Part shown: in pieces, positions 34,960 to 45,899 of the stretch
Layout: every line of letters begins with the position of its first letter
Numbering within the stretch: position 1 is the first letter of the stretch
Assembly (NCBI GenBank): GCA_031216915.1
Contig: CM062294.1
Coordinates: 27,714,985-27,778,984, forward strand
DNA length: 64,000 nucleotides
DNA from: Pictodentalium vernedei
Taxonomy: Eukaryota > Mollusca > Scaphopoda > Dentaliida > Dentaliidae
Direction: 5' to 3'
Program-made: the position numbers and the translations under genes
Notes under the pieces: generated by a model
Database searches by the model: none
What the model was told of the DNA's origin: nothing
Seen by the model: only the letters and a program-made list of their open reading frames with translations

Positions 34960-37356
34960 TGCACAGTAGTGTATCACAGAAACAGCCAGATTTTTTCATT
35001 CCATCAAAACTAACAGTTGGACGACCGAAGGATAAGCCTTGGATGACTTCCTTTGTCCACAGACAAATGACTCAGAAATTATTATATAGAATGTGTAAGA
35101 CAGGCTAAAAAAAGACTTTGATATTAAAATTGAGCAATTTGCATCGATCAGAATGCCATCTTCCAAGCAATGGTGGAAATGTTTAAAAAACTTTTCAAAA
35201 GAACAGTGTAATGTCAGCAATATATTTTCATCACTGCTTGAGGGGGAAAGTGTCGTCAATGACCCCAAAGAAATTGCACAACTTCTGAATAGCTATTTTA
35301 TCAGCCAGTGTAATACGGTTATTGATAAGGAGCTGCCAGACATCAAATTTAACGAGAATTTTATTGATAATGTAGAAACAACCGCTTTGGAGGTTTAAAG
35401 ACTTTTGTTGAAGCTAGACACTAAAAAAAGCCAGTGGGGCAGATGGACTCAATAATTTAATATTGAAGCAATTTGCGCACCAACTGCCGTCTCCATTGCG
35501 TAGGTTGCTCAACTTATTAACAACCGGAGAGTTTCCTGATATTGGAAAATGGGCAAATGTTATCCCAGTTCATAAGAAATCATCCCGCAACAAAAAGTAA
35601 AATTATCACCCCATCTCACTGATCAGTTGTCTCAGCAAGGTTCTAGAAAAGATAGTTTTTAATCGCGTCTATATGTTTTTAATTGAAAAGAATCTTCTAA
35701 CAAATTTACAGTCAGGTTTTAAACCAGGGGATCGAACAGTGTATCAGTTAGTGTTTCTTGACCACTACATTAAATCGGCACTTGATGGCGGTAAAGAAGT
35801 CTGGTTCGTATTCTGTGATATAAGTAAAGCATTTGACAGAGTCTGGCATGTAGGTCTTCTGCATAAACTTGATGGAATTGGGGTATGAGGAAATTTACTG
35901 TCTTGGTTCAAAAGCTATCTAAGTGAATGTTCACAAGTAGTCGTAATCAACGGGGAAAAATCAGAGAATAACTGGATTTCATCAGGGGTTTCTCAAGGTT
36001 CGGTTTTGGGTCCCCTTCTCTTCAATATTTATATAAACGACATCGTAAACAACATTCATTCAAATATTAGACTATATGCAGATGACACTTCGTTGGTTTT
36101 AATTGTTGAGGATGCAAACTTGGCTGCAAACATTCTGAATGAAGACTTGAAGAGTATTGGTAAATGGGCTAGTGAATGGCAAGTTAACTTTAATCCGTTA
36201 AAAATAGTTACGCTGTGTTTCTCTCTAAAAACAAATCCAACTCCCAAACCCACTCTATATTTGTCAGATCCCCCAACAGAAAAAGTTAGCACCCATAAAC
36301 ACTTGGGTCTACACTTCCAGACTTCTGGTACTTGCAATACTCAGGTAAAGAATCTAGTTGAAAATATCAGCCCGATGATAAATTGTCTTCGGAGTTTAAA
36401 ATAAAGATTGTCGCGATCTGCGTTGGAAACTCTGTATACCAGATTTATGATCCTGATTTTTGACTACGCAGATGTTATTTGGGACAGCAGTGCAGAAAAC
36501 TTAACTAACTTACTGGAAAATTTACAACTAGATGCTCTGCGTACAATTTGTTGTGCTCCTAGAGGCATGAGCCATAATGTAATTTATGAAGAGACAGGTT
36601 TTATCACTTTGAAGGATAGAAGGAAATGACATAAAATAATCATAATGTACAAACTCGTATCTGGAAATGCTCCGTCGTATGTTACGCTTCTAGTACCTCG
36701 ACAGATTACTGATATCACAACTTACCACTTACGCTCTTCAGATAATTTGCATGAAATACAGTGTCGCCCCAGACTCTTTTCTGATTCATTTCTGCCTTCG
36801 GCCATGAAACTGTTGAACAGCCATTGGCTCGGACGTGCGATCCTGTGATTCTCTTGAATCTCTGAAAAATTCCCTTCGAAGAGATGACAGGGTGGTTCCA
36901 GAGTATTACTATGCTGGTTGTAGACGAGATCAGATACTCCATAGTAAACTTAGAATGAGATGCAGTGACTTGAATGCTCATAAAGTCGAGCCCTTCTTAA
37001 CAAACGACCCTAAATGTTCTTGTAGAAATGATTATGAGGCTGCAGCTCACTTCATATCATCAAGTCCTAACTTTCGCATCCAGCGTCAGTCTTTCCATCT
37101 AAATATCGAGAACTTAACACACAATATCAGATATATTCTATACGGTAATCCAGCATGGCCTAATGCAGTTAATCAAAGAGAATTTGTGGCCTTCCAAAAG
37201 TACATTGCAGAAACAAAAAGATTTGAGTATAGGCTATCTCCAACCCATGGGATAAGATTTAATTGGTACAATCGCAAATGCATAATGCATCAAGTAATCA
37301 CAGAAGACAGTTGGCTCCACACAATGCACCTGTTCAAGCACCATTATTGTCTGTAA
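34960..37356 (+). pseudogene. LINE ORF2 3' part: reverse transcriptase and C-terminal segment
   Basis: Pieces in shifting frames. RT motifs in order: KASGADG-like (about 35425), NYHPISL (about 35600), LQSGFKPGDRT (about 35708), FCDISKAFDRVW (35812-35847), GVSQGSVLGPLLFN (about 35985-36026), the catalytic YADD (36075-36086) and HKHLGL (about 36297). Downstream are FDYADVIWD and a C-terminal CSCRNDYEAAAHF (about 37018) where the usual last Cys is Ser. Stops at about 35106, 35396, 35598, 35886, 36402 and 36627 and frame changes show it is dead. Confidence 0.85.
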
Positions 37357-37446
37357 GTTCCACAATGTAACAGTGAGGTATTCAAATAGGCCTAGCCTGT
37401 TTACCAGACCATTTTGATCTTGAAATAAAATATGTTAAAAAAAAAA

Positions 37447-38276
37447 GAAGCTATTGTGAGCAAATTGTTGATAATCCATGTTAATTTTTGCCATTTTAGT
37501 TTTTAAATCCGATAAGTTTAATGGCGATGTAGAATTTATTGACACTAAATTTCTGAAAGAATGTACACACTTTGAAGTGTTAGCATCACGTGACACAATG
37601 ACTGTCACAAAGTTGATTACGTCAATGAGGAATTCCCGGTAAACCCACATTTTTAGATGACTCGATTGGTTGGAATAAACACTGTGTGCTATATTCCAGG
37701 CAATTTTCATCAAGCAACAGTTTCTAGATCCCCAAAATGACCCAAATGAAAACTTCAGAGTTCAGACGGTGGTTTGATTTTCACTTGTGTTGTCAGAATT
37801 TTGAACTGCATTTACATGTACCTCACTAAATATTCCACTGTATATTATGTTTAAAAGTTAGAAATTTAGTGGTAAGAAATTGTAATTTTTGCATCATTAA
37901 ATTTAAACCAATTTGCACTTTATTTCCGTGTATTATTTCGTAAATTACGTAATTGCATCTCCATTTTTCATTTTTGTGCCCCAAGACGGGTTTTCCCAAA
38001 TCGGCGCACCACCAGAGAAACCGCACGCCTTGGCATCAACTTGAGTGCGCGATGTATAGCACGCCAGGATTTTTTTTAAATGAAGGTTTGGTTATCACTA
38101 TAGAATTTTGTGTAATTTCGTAACATGCTTTGTTATCATTTATGTATAGAACCTATGGATGTAGTTCTGTGTCGTAGTAGTTTCACGGTATGTTCTCAAG
38201 ATTTATTCTCTAGTTGCAATTGTGAAATTAAAGCGAAAACAACTAATGGTGACTTTTGAGTTCATAAAACAGACCT
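37447..38276. other. Intron-like sequence
   Basis: No gene or repeat recognised between the LINE poly-A and the SINE tail. Confidence 0.5.
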
Positions 38277-38366
38277 TTCATTTATTTATTATTTATTTAT
38301 TGGTGTTTAAGGTCACATACTTATGCACAATGGCTAATCGTGACCGTGACAGTTTTACGGGTGGAG
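38277..38366 (-). mobile_element. 3' end of 5S-type SINE, truncated
   Basis: Same 3' end as the SINE at 47252-47656: TTTATTTATTGGTGTTTAAG on the plus strand, i.e. a tail of CACCAATAAATAAATAAA on the minus strand. Its body is lost and family B sequence begins at about 38367. Confidence 0.65.
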
Positions 38367-38937
38367 GAAGGTGGGTCCCAAGGAAGCCTCACACCAGATA
38401 AAAAATTTCAGTGCCATGCAGTTTCGGAGATATGGACGTTTTCGTTTTTATCTATTTTTGGCTCGTGAGGTTTCCACGGATCTGCAGGAAACAATTTTTG
38501 GGCATAAATCAAGTACTTATAACCCAATAATATCTCATATTAAATTTGGTTCAAATTGGCCTCTCGGTTCAGAAAATAGAAATTTTGGGCGGGGCAAGAA
38601 TTGTTGCCCCTCTCAGAACAAAGGCAAATATTGCCCATCAAACTTCTCTTGAACAAACTTGAATCTACACCTCAAATGGAAGCTGCATACCAAATATCAA
38701 GTCTCTGCTACAGCTGGTTCATGAGAAGATTTTTCAAAATTTTGTAGATTTTGGCCCCACCCCACTCCACAATATGAGCAGAAACCCAATTTGAAGAAAA
38801 ACCAAAATGCCCCTATACAACCGCTACTCATGTGAATTTTCATTGAACTGCAGCCAGTGGCTTGGGAGAAAATGACCCAAACATCACCTTCATGACGTAC
38901 GATGGACAAAAAGTGATCAGAAAAGCTCACCCTGTAA
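38367..38937 (+). repeat. Family B 3' module fragment
   Basis: Matches the 3' module at 25190-25730 (GCCTCACACCAGATAAAAAA; ACAGCTGGTTCATGAGAAGA; CAGCCAGTGGCTTGGGAGAA). It stops inside the tail hairpin (AGCTCACCCTG); head and tail are missing. Confidence 0.75.
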
Positions 38938-38974
38938 CAATGCAAATCAATGGAGATGAAGAAATTTTACTTAC

Positions 38975-39025
38975 AAGATAATATGAAGGACATCCACAGA
39001 ATATGAAGCCTTTAACTTTAGGTAC
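38975..39025 (-). CDS. Candidate 51-nt cassette exon inside zinc finger 3
   Basis: A minus-strand segment between a good acceptor (TTATTCTGAACTGCAG) and a perfect donor (GTAAGT, 38969-38974). Length 51 nt, a multiple of three. Entered in phase 2 from exon b it reads YLKLKASYSVDVLHII with no stop and rejoins exon c in phase. Inclusion would add 17 residues between the Cys pair and the His pair of finger 3. Phase 0 is also open (VPKVKGFIFCGCPSYYL). It lies in the intron between exons b and c and outside any repeat seen. Usage is unproven. Confidence 0.4.
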
Positions 39026-39282
39026 CTGCAGTTCAGAATAAAGCACAAATATGGCACTCTACCAGTTGTGCAGCCTTTCTTGTGTCTTGATCGCTTTTAG
39101 ACTTTTGCTGTGAGAGGCTATATATATATATTTCAATTCCATACAATATATGAATACTTGTTAATGATAAAAAAGCAGTTTCGCAAGAATTTTTACATAG
39201 CTGAGTGCTCGGTTAGTAATCTCCAACCCACATGAACGGTCAGTCAGTTAGAGGCATTTTTGAAATTTTGCACACTAAAATA

Positions 39283-39850
39283 TAGTGCTCAAATGACTAG
39301 TGAATTCCAAAGTCGACTAGTCAATACCCAAAAGTCAAGTCGACTTTGACTAGTCATTGGTGATAACTTGTCTCCTTATAACAGTGTTGGTGTTCCAGTA
39401 GAGTGCTGAAGGTCCAAATTTGGCTTCACTTGGGCATTCATATACAGCAACTTACAGGAACATTATTCTGTTAATGTGCTTCTAATTAAGCTAAAAGTGA
39501 AATTATATAGTCTTATTTAATTTGCCTTGTTGCGATTTATGGAAAAGTGCCTATAGGCACTCTCCCATAAATTGCAACAAGGCAAATTACTAACATATCC
39601 TGATAGCCCAAAATAATTCAGCACTCCACTAGTACCAGTTAAAACAAACTACTCTCACTACTATTAGATGGAAATAGATGTATACATTGATTGCCCAATA
39701 TTGCTGTTCAAACTGTCGGACAGTGGCACAGAAGGGATACTATTTACCTAAAAGCTTGAACTCCTCCGACTAGTCGACTGCACAATTGAGAGTCGATTAC
39801 TGGTTTGCCCAGAGTCGACATTGACTAGTCGACTAATCGTTTGAGTACTA
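39283..39850. mobile_element. hAT MITE beside exon b donor
   Basis: 568 bp, TIR TAGTGCTCAAATGACTAGTG / GACTAATCGTTTGAGTACTA, with a perfect 8-bp target duplication CTAAAATA (39275-39282, 39851-39858), diagnostic of hAT. A second copy at 46432-47001 is inverted. The centre has a 70-bp palindrome (39519-39588; AATTTGCCTTGTTGC arms, tip AGTGCCTATAGGCACT) set in a family V-like frame (CCAGTAGAGTGCTG ... CAGCACTCC). It starts 20 bp into the intron that follows exon b. Confidence 0.9.
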
Positions 39851-39870
39851 CTAAAATATACTAAACTTAC

Positions 39871-40446
39871 ACATATTTGTTAGTAAACTGACACGATGGA
39901 CATTCCAACAAGTCACATTTTGTCCCTGAAGCCTCTGTCCTGTTTCTGGAACTACAATCATGTTGTAAAGGTGTACACATGGATGAGTCCTTCTCTTGAT
40001 CTTGCTCTACACAGCTTTTATCAGTATCCGCTCCAACCATCATTTCAACATTGGATTCTATTTCTGTTGGTACAGTTCGAAGAGATTTTGATAATTTCAA
40101 GGTGGGGAAATGTTCTCTCAATAGAAGGTATATTATACTTTGTTTCTTTGGATTCAACATTGGCAAAATATTTGGGTTTTTTTCAATTTTATGTGTTCGT
40201 CGTAAATGTGCTCGCATGTCACCTCGATGATAATGTTTTATAGGGCATTTTGGGCATTTGTATCGAAAATAAAAAATGTGATCTCTTGCCAAATGTTCTT
40301 CAAAACGAGTCATATTACTTCTGGTGTATATTTTATCGCAAAACTTGCAATTAACACTTTGTGAACCCAAAGATGTAACCTTATTAGAACATTTTTTAAT
40401 ATCCTTGGTTTTCAATTTCTTGGTTCCAATACCTGAGGACTTCTTG
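39871..40446 (-). CDS. Zinc-finger gene exon b (two fingers plus start of a third)
   Basis: A 576-nt minus-strand exon, acceptor TTTTGTCATTTCAG, donor GTAAGT (39865-39870); entry and exit in phase 2. It begins KKSSGIGTKKLKTKDIKKC. Finger 1: CKFC ... HLARDH (40278-40349), with 14 residues between Cys and His, BED-like. Finger 2: CPKC-x12-HLRRTH (40191-40256), classic C2H2. A linker with KNPNILPMLNPKKQ and a Ser/Asp/Gln-rich tail follow. The exon ends with CPSCQFTNKY, the Cys half of finger 3, completed by exon c. Role: presumably a nuclear DNA-binding protein. The family member is not recognised. The frame would run into a stop only after the donor, so the splice is needed. Confidence 0.9.
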
Positions 40447-40479
40447 CTGAAATGACAAAATGAATATTTCAGTAACACT

Positions 40480-40735
40480 TCAACCTTCTAACAAACTGCT
40501 TAGGAAGTGACTTTTTCAGGACCAGGGAGAGGGTGAGGCCAGTGGTAGTAACCCTGGAGTCCTGAACTTTGAGTGGCACAGGGTTGGCCCAGCAGTTCAG
40601 CATTCTGGGGTCAGACCTGAGTCCCCCAAAGTTCTGACTCTTGTGCCAAGCCTTCCACCCTCGTCTGGTCACTGAGCGGAGATCAGCAGTAAGTAGTCCA
40701 TCGTAATGGAATACTAGTTGCCAATCATGCAAAGA
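40480..40735. other. GC-rich unidentified block next to exon b
   Basis: About 255 bp of unusually GC-rich sequence, open for 87 codons on the minus strand (WQLVFHYDGLLTADLRSVTR start). It lies 34 bp beyond the exon b acceptor. No second copy was noticed. It could be a SINE-like repeat or a lost exon; not assigned. Confidence 0.35.
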
Positions 40736-40855
40736 AGGAATGGGAGTGCACAGGGCAGATCCTCAATTTGTTAACCCTTTACTTAACATGAAAAGCCGAC
40801 AACAGTTGCACACAAAATTACTGAATATCTTCTTTATTTTTCACTTTTTGCTTAA

Positions 40856-41100
40856 CCCTTTACCCAATGCAGACAATATCAAAATTTATTATTTTAAATA
40901 TAATTTTAAAATTTTTTTTCAAAAAACTTTCAACCAAATCATATCATGTGACCCCTCGTTGGAACGAGCTCGGCAAGCTCGTTCCAACGAGGGGTCACAT
41001 GACATGGTTTTGTTGAAATGTTTTTGAAAAATACTATTTTTTTAACTGCTGAATTTGCATATTATGCGGGAGGAATGCGGCCGATTCGTTGGGTAAAGGG
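40856..41100. mobile_element. TTAA MITE, subfamily III, nested
   Basis: 245 bp between TTAA 40852-40855 and 41101-41104. Ends CCCTTTACCCAATGC and CGTTGGGTAAAGGG. The palindrome tip is GAGCTCGGCAAGCTC. Confidence 0.9.
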
Positions 41101-41276
41101 TTAATGTTAATTGTGTCAAACTTAGCATGTTTCTTAATTCATTGTGTAACAAAAAGCTGGAAGTGCGGTGGCTCAATAGACAGAGATGCAGGCTCATTCC
41201 AATAAGGGGTCATATGCTATGTTTTTGAGGCAAAAAAATTAAAAACCATCAAATTCAAATGTCATTTTTATGAATA

Positions 41277-41981
41277 CAGTAAAACCTGTCTTGAGAGACC
41301 ACTGTCTTGAGAGACCACATCTACCAGGCACCGATTGGTTTTACTCTATAATGGACCTGCTATGGGAGACCACCTGTCTTGAGAGACCACCTGTCTTGAG
41401 AGCCCACTGTGACCTGGTTGGTACCAACTTGTATTTTTATGCCATAATGGACCTGTCTTGAGAGACCACCCCTTTGAAGACTGAAACCATGACAAAAAAA
41501 TTTCCACCTGTTCTGGAATTGGAAAATCCATTGTGGGTTATACTAACATAATTAAAAGTATTAAAAGCTCTTAACTGGGTTTCAATTGCTAACTCATTAC
41601 AGATTGAGATGTTTTATAACACCCCTGTGAATAGATTAGGGTGACTGCTGAATAAACAATTTCATACTTACATATCTGAAATGTGACAGATAGGAATAAA
41701 AATAAATTTGTATTGAAAACCTTTTTGTAACAAATTGAAATGGACTGTTATAAAAATTATAAAAATAAATTATAACAGTCCATTTCAATTTGTTACAAAA
41801 ACTTCATAAAAAAGAGCAACTGCAAAGTAATTACAAAAAATCCATTCTTCTCCATTTCTGCATTTTGTGGTTTGTTATTCACTGACTTGAGAAAACCTGA
41901 AACCTGTTATGAGAGACCACCTGTCTTGAGACACCACTTTTGTGTGGCCCAAAGGGCGGTCTCTCAAGACAGGTTCTACTG
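41277..41981. mobile_element. pogo/Tigger-like MITE with central palindrome
   Basis: TIR CAGTAAAACCTGTCTTGAGA and TCTCAAGACAGGTTCTACTG with TA on each side (41275-41276, 41982-41983). The motif TGTCTTGAGAGACCAC is repeated several times near both ends. The centre holds a separate inverted repeat (about 41727-41803; TTTTTGTAACAAATTGAAAT arms). No transposase. Confidence 0.85.
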
Positions 41982-42105
41982 TATCAAAAGTGAAGTGATG
42001 TGCCGAAACTTGATAACATTTAGGAAGCTACTGAAGGATATTCCTTGTTATCAGTCAAAGCAATGGATATGCTGGTTTTGGTCGTGACATTGGGTAAAGG
42101 GTTAA

Positions 42106-42550
42106 TAGACCGTTATCTATATACGTATGTGTCAGACCAGATGTTATCACTTAAAGAATTTTTTACTTCAACAACTTCGGCATCTGCATCAGTGTCCAGG
42201 CATTCAAAAAAGAGCTTGTAACAGAATTAACAATGGGGCTCAAATTTCCTCTCCCAGGTCCTAGTGTTTTTTTCTGCTTTATCTTTCATTTCAAAACTCA
42301 GGGCTTAAAATTCAGCTAGAATCAATAATCTGATTCGTGTAAAGATTCTCACAAACTGTCATTGTAACATTTGCACAATTTTTCATTTTGACTATCGAAA
42401 AACCGAATGTAATTTGAGCTCTGAAACTAGTGCTAAAACAAACACAGTGGAAAACATTAAATTGGATGTATCTTTAAAACCCTGTTAACTGAATATACCT
42501 CAAAAACACAAAACCATTTACAATACCTTCAATACAAATTTGACCTGTTA
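42106..42550. other. Unassigned sequence, possible exon-like stretch
   Basis: The minus strand from 42222 to 42133 is open (ECLDTDADAEVVEVKNSLSD) beside a possible acceptor and a weak GTATAT donor. Its phase (0/0) does not fit between exons a and b, so it is not called. Confidence 0.35.
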
Positions 42551-42854
42551 CAGTTAAAACTGGAAGTCCTGTCAAGAAAAACGCACAAATAGCATGTCGA
42601 TCTGCATGTTAATCTACATGTTATGACCATAGTAAGGCTATCAGATTCTCTACATATGGCCTGTGCACAAGCAATGTTTCAGCCAATGGTTACCGGAGGT
42701 CCATTGGCAGAAACATTGCCTGTGTTTGCAATGAGTAACTAGGAGAACCTGTCATGCTTTGAATGCCATTCGATATGGCATTTGCGCGCATTTCCTATGC
42801 GCAATTAAGCCTAGATAAGCGCACAGTTCGTGACAGGACTTCTAGTTTTAATTG
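42551..42854. mobile_element. Family T MITE copy 2
   Basis: 304 bp, TA-flanked (42549-42550, 42855-42856). TIR CAGTTAAAACTGGAAGTCCT / GGACTTCTAGTTTTAATTG. The core GTTTCAGCCAATGG ... CCATTGGCAGAAAC is folded on itself. Confidence 0.8.
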
Positions 42855-42960
42855 TAAGCTATGTTTCTGAGGCAAAAAGTAAAATGTTTAGTTACTCCAG
42901 ATCGCGTTCTGATAAGCTGTCGTAAAGACAATAAACTAAATAATGACATCTTTGTGTATA

Positions 42961-43274
42961 CAGGTAAAACTAGAAGTCCTGTCATGAAATGTGCACAGAC
43001 AGCATGTCGATCTGCGCATTCATCTACGTGTTATGACCATAGTAAGGATATCAAATTCTGTTCATATGGCCTGTGCACAACCAATGTTTCAGCCAATGGA
43101 CCTCCGGGTAGCCCAGAGGTCCATTGGCAGAAACATTGCCTGTGTTTGCAATGAGTAACCAGGAGAACCTGCCGTGCTTTGGATGTCATTCAATATGGCA
43201 GTTGCGCACAATTCCTACGCACAATTAAGCCTAGATAAGTGCACAGTTCGTGACAGGACTTCTAGTTTTAACTG
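42961..43274. mobile_element. Family T MITE copy 3
   Basis: 314 bp, TA-flanked (42959-42960, 43275-43276), same ends and core as copy 2 and in the same orientation 410 bp away. Between them lies a fragment of a TTAA-MITE arm (42855-42900). Confidence 0.8.
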
Positions 43275-43362
43275 TAATTGCAAATGGCTTACAGAGTCAA
43301 CTTCTTTTGTAGTTAACACATTTATCCAATGCAGAAGAAATCAAAATTTAACATTTTAAATA

Positions 43363-43817
43363 CCGTATTTATTCTGTGTATTGGGACAGCTAAAAATAAT
43401 TATTTTCACAGGTGTCCCAATTCTTAGAAAATGGGGAAAGAACAGAGCCTCGTCTTGATTTGATGCTGAATAAAAATGTGTGTGATTCGTTTTCCATCAC
43501 TATATACGAAAATCGCTGTCCAATTTTTTTTATATTTTCATATTTTGATTCCAAAACATAGCTTATGATCCCTCATTGGAACAGGCGCATTGCACACGTT
43601 CCAATGAGGGATCATAAGCTATGTTTTGGAAGCAAAAAATGAAAATTTTTAGTTACTCAAGAATTTTCTTTATGAATGTCGCCTGCTACTAACGACGGGC
43701 CAACTGGAAACAAATCTTCTGAATGTCCCAAACTTTGGAGCATAAAAAAAATATAGTTTTCTGGAAAAAATGTGTGTCCCAAATCACAGAGTGTCCCAAT
43801 ACATAGAGTAAATACGG
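43363..43817. mobile_element. Family J MITE copy 2
   Basis: Ends CCGTATTTATTCTGTG and GAGTAAATACGG, TA on both sides (43361-43362, 43818-43819). Inverted relative to 31338-31776 and containing the same captured palindrome (43553-43632). A broken TTAA-MITE left end (about 43316-43360) abuts it. Confidence 0.8.
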
Positions 43818-43870
43818 TAGTCTACATCACATAATTTACTCTATTATATAATAATCTTGTGAGAGCTCTG

Positions 43871-44106
43871 TTAACTGGTAGGGTGCTGAATTATTTTTGG
43901 TCATCAAAATTTGTTCATGCATCTTTGCCTTGTTACAATTCGTGAGAGAGTGCCTATGGGCACTCTCTCATGATTTGTTACAAGGCAAATCCTAACAGAC
44001 AAAATTATTTAACTTCAAAGGTAGTTTGAAGCTCATTCACCAAAAATGATACCTTTAAGTTGAAGCACCTGCTTCAAATATGGGCTTCCAGCACTCTACC
44101 AGTTAA
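43871..44106. mobile_element. Family V foldback element
   Basis: Inverted ends TTAACTGGTAGGGTGCTG and CAGCACTCTACCAGTTAA. The central palindrome is at 43923-43989 (TTTGCCTTGTTAC arms, tip GTGCCTATGGGCAC). The same palindrome and V-type ends sit inside both hAT MITE copies. Confidence 0.75.
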
Positions 44107-44189
44107 ACAAGATATAATGGTGCAAATGTTGAATTTTTCTAAAGAATTCAGGAAAATAGTCAAATCATTGTAAGATGAATACGCCTGTT

Positions 44190-44360
44190 AACCTCTTACC
44201 TGACATGATAAGTAGAAGACACTTGCAAACAAAACTACTGAATAACTAATCTTTTTCATTTTTTTGCTTCAAAAACATAGCTTATAAACCCTCATTGGAA
44301 CAAGCTCAAACTTCTTGTCAAAAAGTTTGACAATGGCTGAATTGGGTGAACTTGAGAACA
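44190..44360. mobile_element. Half of a TTAA MITE
   Basis: The left end (CTCTTACCTGACATGATAAG) and one palindrome arm (TTCAAAAACATAGCTTAT) are present. The second arm is missing; an unrelated inverted repeat AAACTT ... AAGTTT follows. Confidence 0.55.
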
Positions 44361-44403
44361 GAAAAAAAAAGTCTTACTTTAATTTTTAAACTTAGCATTC
44401 AAA

Positions 44404-45476
44404 ACAAGAGGAAGGCCATGCCCTGGTCATACCCATTGGTGCATACCACCAAACAATGACAAGAGAAGAAATGATCCATAATCCCATGAAAGCTATTCCC
44501 ATAAACAATCTTCATTCCAAATTTCATTGTGAGCCATGAACCCCAAACCAGAGATATGAGGCAAACAGACAAAAATTGGCTATTTTACGAGACAAACAGC
44601 AAAATTATTGTCTTTGTTTTACAGCAAGGTAATTGTGAAGGCCATAAACACCTGTTACTGAAGTCTAGTGATGATTGGACCATCCACATACGAGATGTAG
44701 AACAAAGACATAATGTCACATGTGGGGAGGTGATTTGCATGTATTTTCTTTGTTTTACTGCAGGCACATGACTCACTTAAAAGCCTTTCCCATAAACAAT
44801 CTTCATTCCACATTTCATTGAAATCTGATAACCTAAACCTTATAAAACAAAGACATAATGCCACATGTGGGGAGGTGATGTGCATGTATTTTCTTTGTTT
44901 TACTGGAGGGACATGACTCATTTGAAAGTCATTCCCATCAACAATATTCATTCCAAATTTCAGTGAAATCTGATAACCCAAATCCGAAATATGAGGCAAA
45001 CAAACAAAAAATTTGCTATTTTCCGGGACAAACAGCGATTTTTCAAAGTTAAAAGGGGAGATAAGTCTAAAAAGTGAAAAGTAAAAAATATCATTAGAGA
45101 CTCATTTGAAAGCCTTTCCCATAAACAATTTTCATTCCAGATTTCATTAAGATCCAATGACCCAAACCTGAGATACGAAGTGAACAGACAAAAATAGCCT
45201 ATTTTGTATATTCAAAGGGTCATAACACAGAAAAAATTTTTCAACAGCAAAACAGCTAATGCTGCTTGAAGGTCTCATGCATATGATAGTTAACAGCTCT
45301 ATGAAATTTCATCAAAATCTGAGCAGTAATGTTGAAGTTACAATGTGAAGAGACATCTGAGTTTGAATGGACAGATGCATGGACAGATGCACAAATGCGC
45401 ACTCGCACACATGCACGGACTCACGTCAGGCGCAATCCAGTATACCCCACTTTCTAAAAAAAAAAGTGGGGGTATA
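44404..45476 (+). repeat. Family S hairpin-tailed array element
   Basis: Starts ACAAGAGGAAGGCCATGCCC. It has about four diverged units with TTCCCATAAACAATCTTCAT and ATATGAGGCAAACAGACAAA boxes. A GGACAGATGCA / GCACACATGCAC stretch follows at 45370-45420. The tail hairpin is TATACCCCACTTT / AAAGTGGGGGTATA (45441-45476). Same plan as family O (61064), with which it shares the TATACCCC...GGGGTATA tail. Confidence 0.7.
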
Positions 45477-45899
45477 ATAAACTAGCTGTCTCTTAAAGTC
45501 CAATGGCTTCCATTGTAGATATGTATTGGTGACAGCAACTTAAACTGCCCAACAGAAAGTTCTAGATATCCCAAAACGTTGGGGAACCTTATTTACAAAA
45601 CTCTGCTGTAAAGTTTGCTGTATTTATGATCTGATCTGCTCTCAATTCTTAGATTATGGATGTGTGACTGCACCTGCATGCTTATCGCACAACTCACTTA
45701 ACCATTAAGTCACCATATAGGCCCCAACTGCAACCTTTGCATTGCTTTGAAAAACTAACCCCAACATGGCCCCAAGTGTATTTTTCTTTGAAAACTCTGT
45801 TTTGAGCTGCATTTTTCTCCCATCACTAAGGTATTGAGGCATATATAAAGTCATGTGAGACAGATGGGAGAGATATACCCGTCTCGCCTCACCCACATG
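45477..45899. other. Unassigned sequence
   Basis: No gene recognised. A local inverted repeat (GTGAGACAGATGGGAGAG / GTCTCGCCTCAC) at about 45855-45893 may be the left end of family G. Confidence 0.4.

Larger units (their letters stand above)
33000..37446 (+). mobile_element. Broken APE-type LINE (CR1/L2-like group)
   Basis: A non-LTR retrotransposon, antisense to the host gene within its intron. In order: a short leader peptide, a 2A-like motif, an APE endonuclease (33285-34045), a foreign insertion of about 0.9 kb (34050-34960), reverse transcriptase (about 35400-36330), a C-terminal Cys/His segment (about 36850-37080), AATAAA (37424-37429) and an A run (37437-37446). The 5' limit is uncertain. 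Several stops and frameshifts make it inactive. The clade call comes from motif style, not a tree. Confidence 0.85.
40775..42101. mobile_element. TTAA MITE subfamily I, expanded by nested insertions
   Basis: The left end CCCTTTACTTAACATG after TTAA (40771-40774) and the right end GACATTGGGTAAAGGG before TTAA (42102-42105) are the two ends of one subfamily I element. An inner TTAA MITE (40856-41100) and a pogo-like MITE (41277-41981) interrupt it. A piece of its palindrome arm remains at about 41191-41245. Confidence 0.7.

Noticed and set aside
41150-41190. tRNA-like word GTGGCTCAATAGACAGAG
   Set aside because: Only an A-box-like fragment; no B box or fold, so neither a tRNA gene nor a clear SINE head.
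42133-42222. Minus-strand exon candidate (ECLDTDADAEVVEV)
   Set aside because: Weak donor (GTATAT) and phase 0/0, incompatible with exons a and b.
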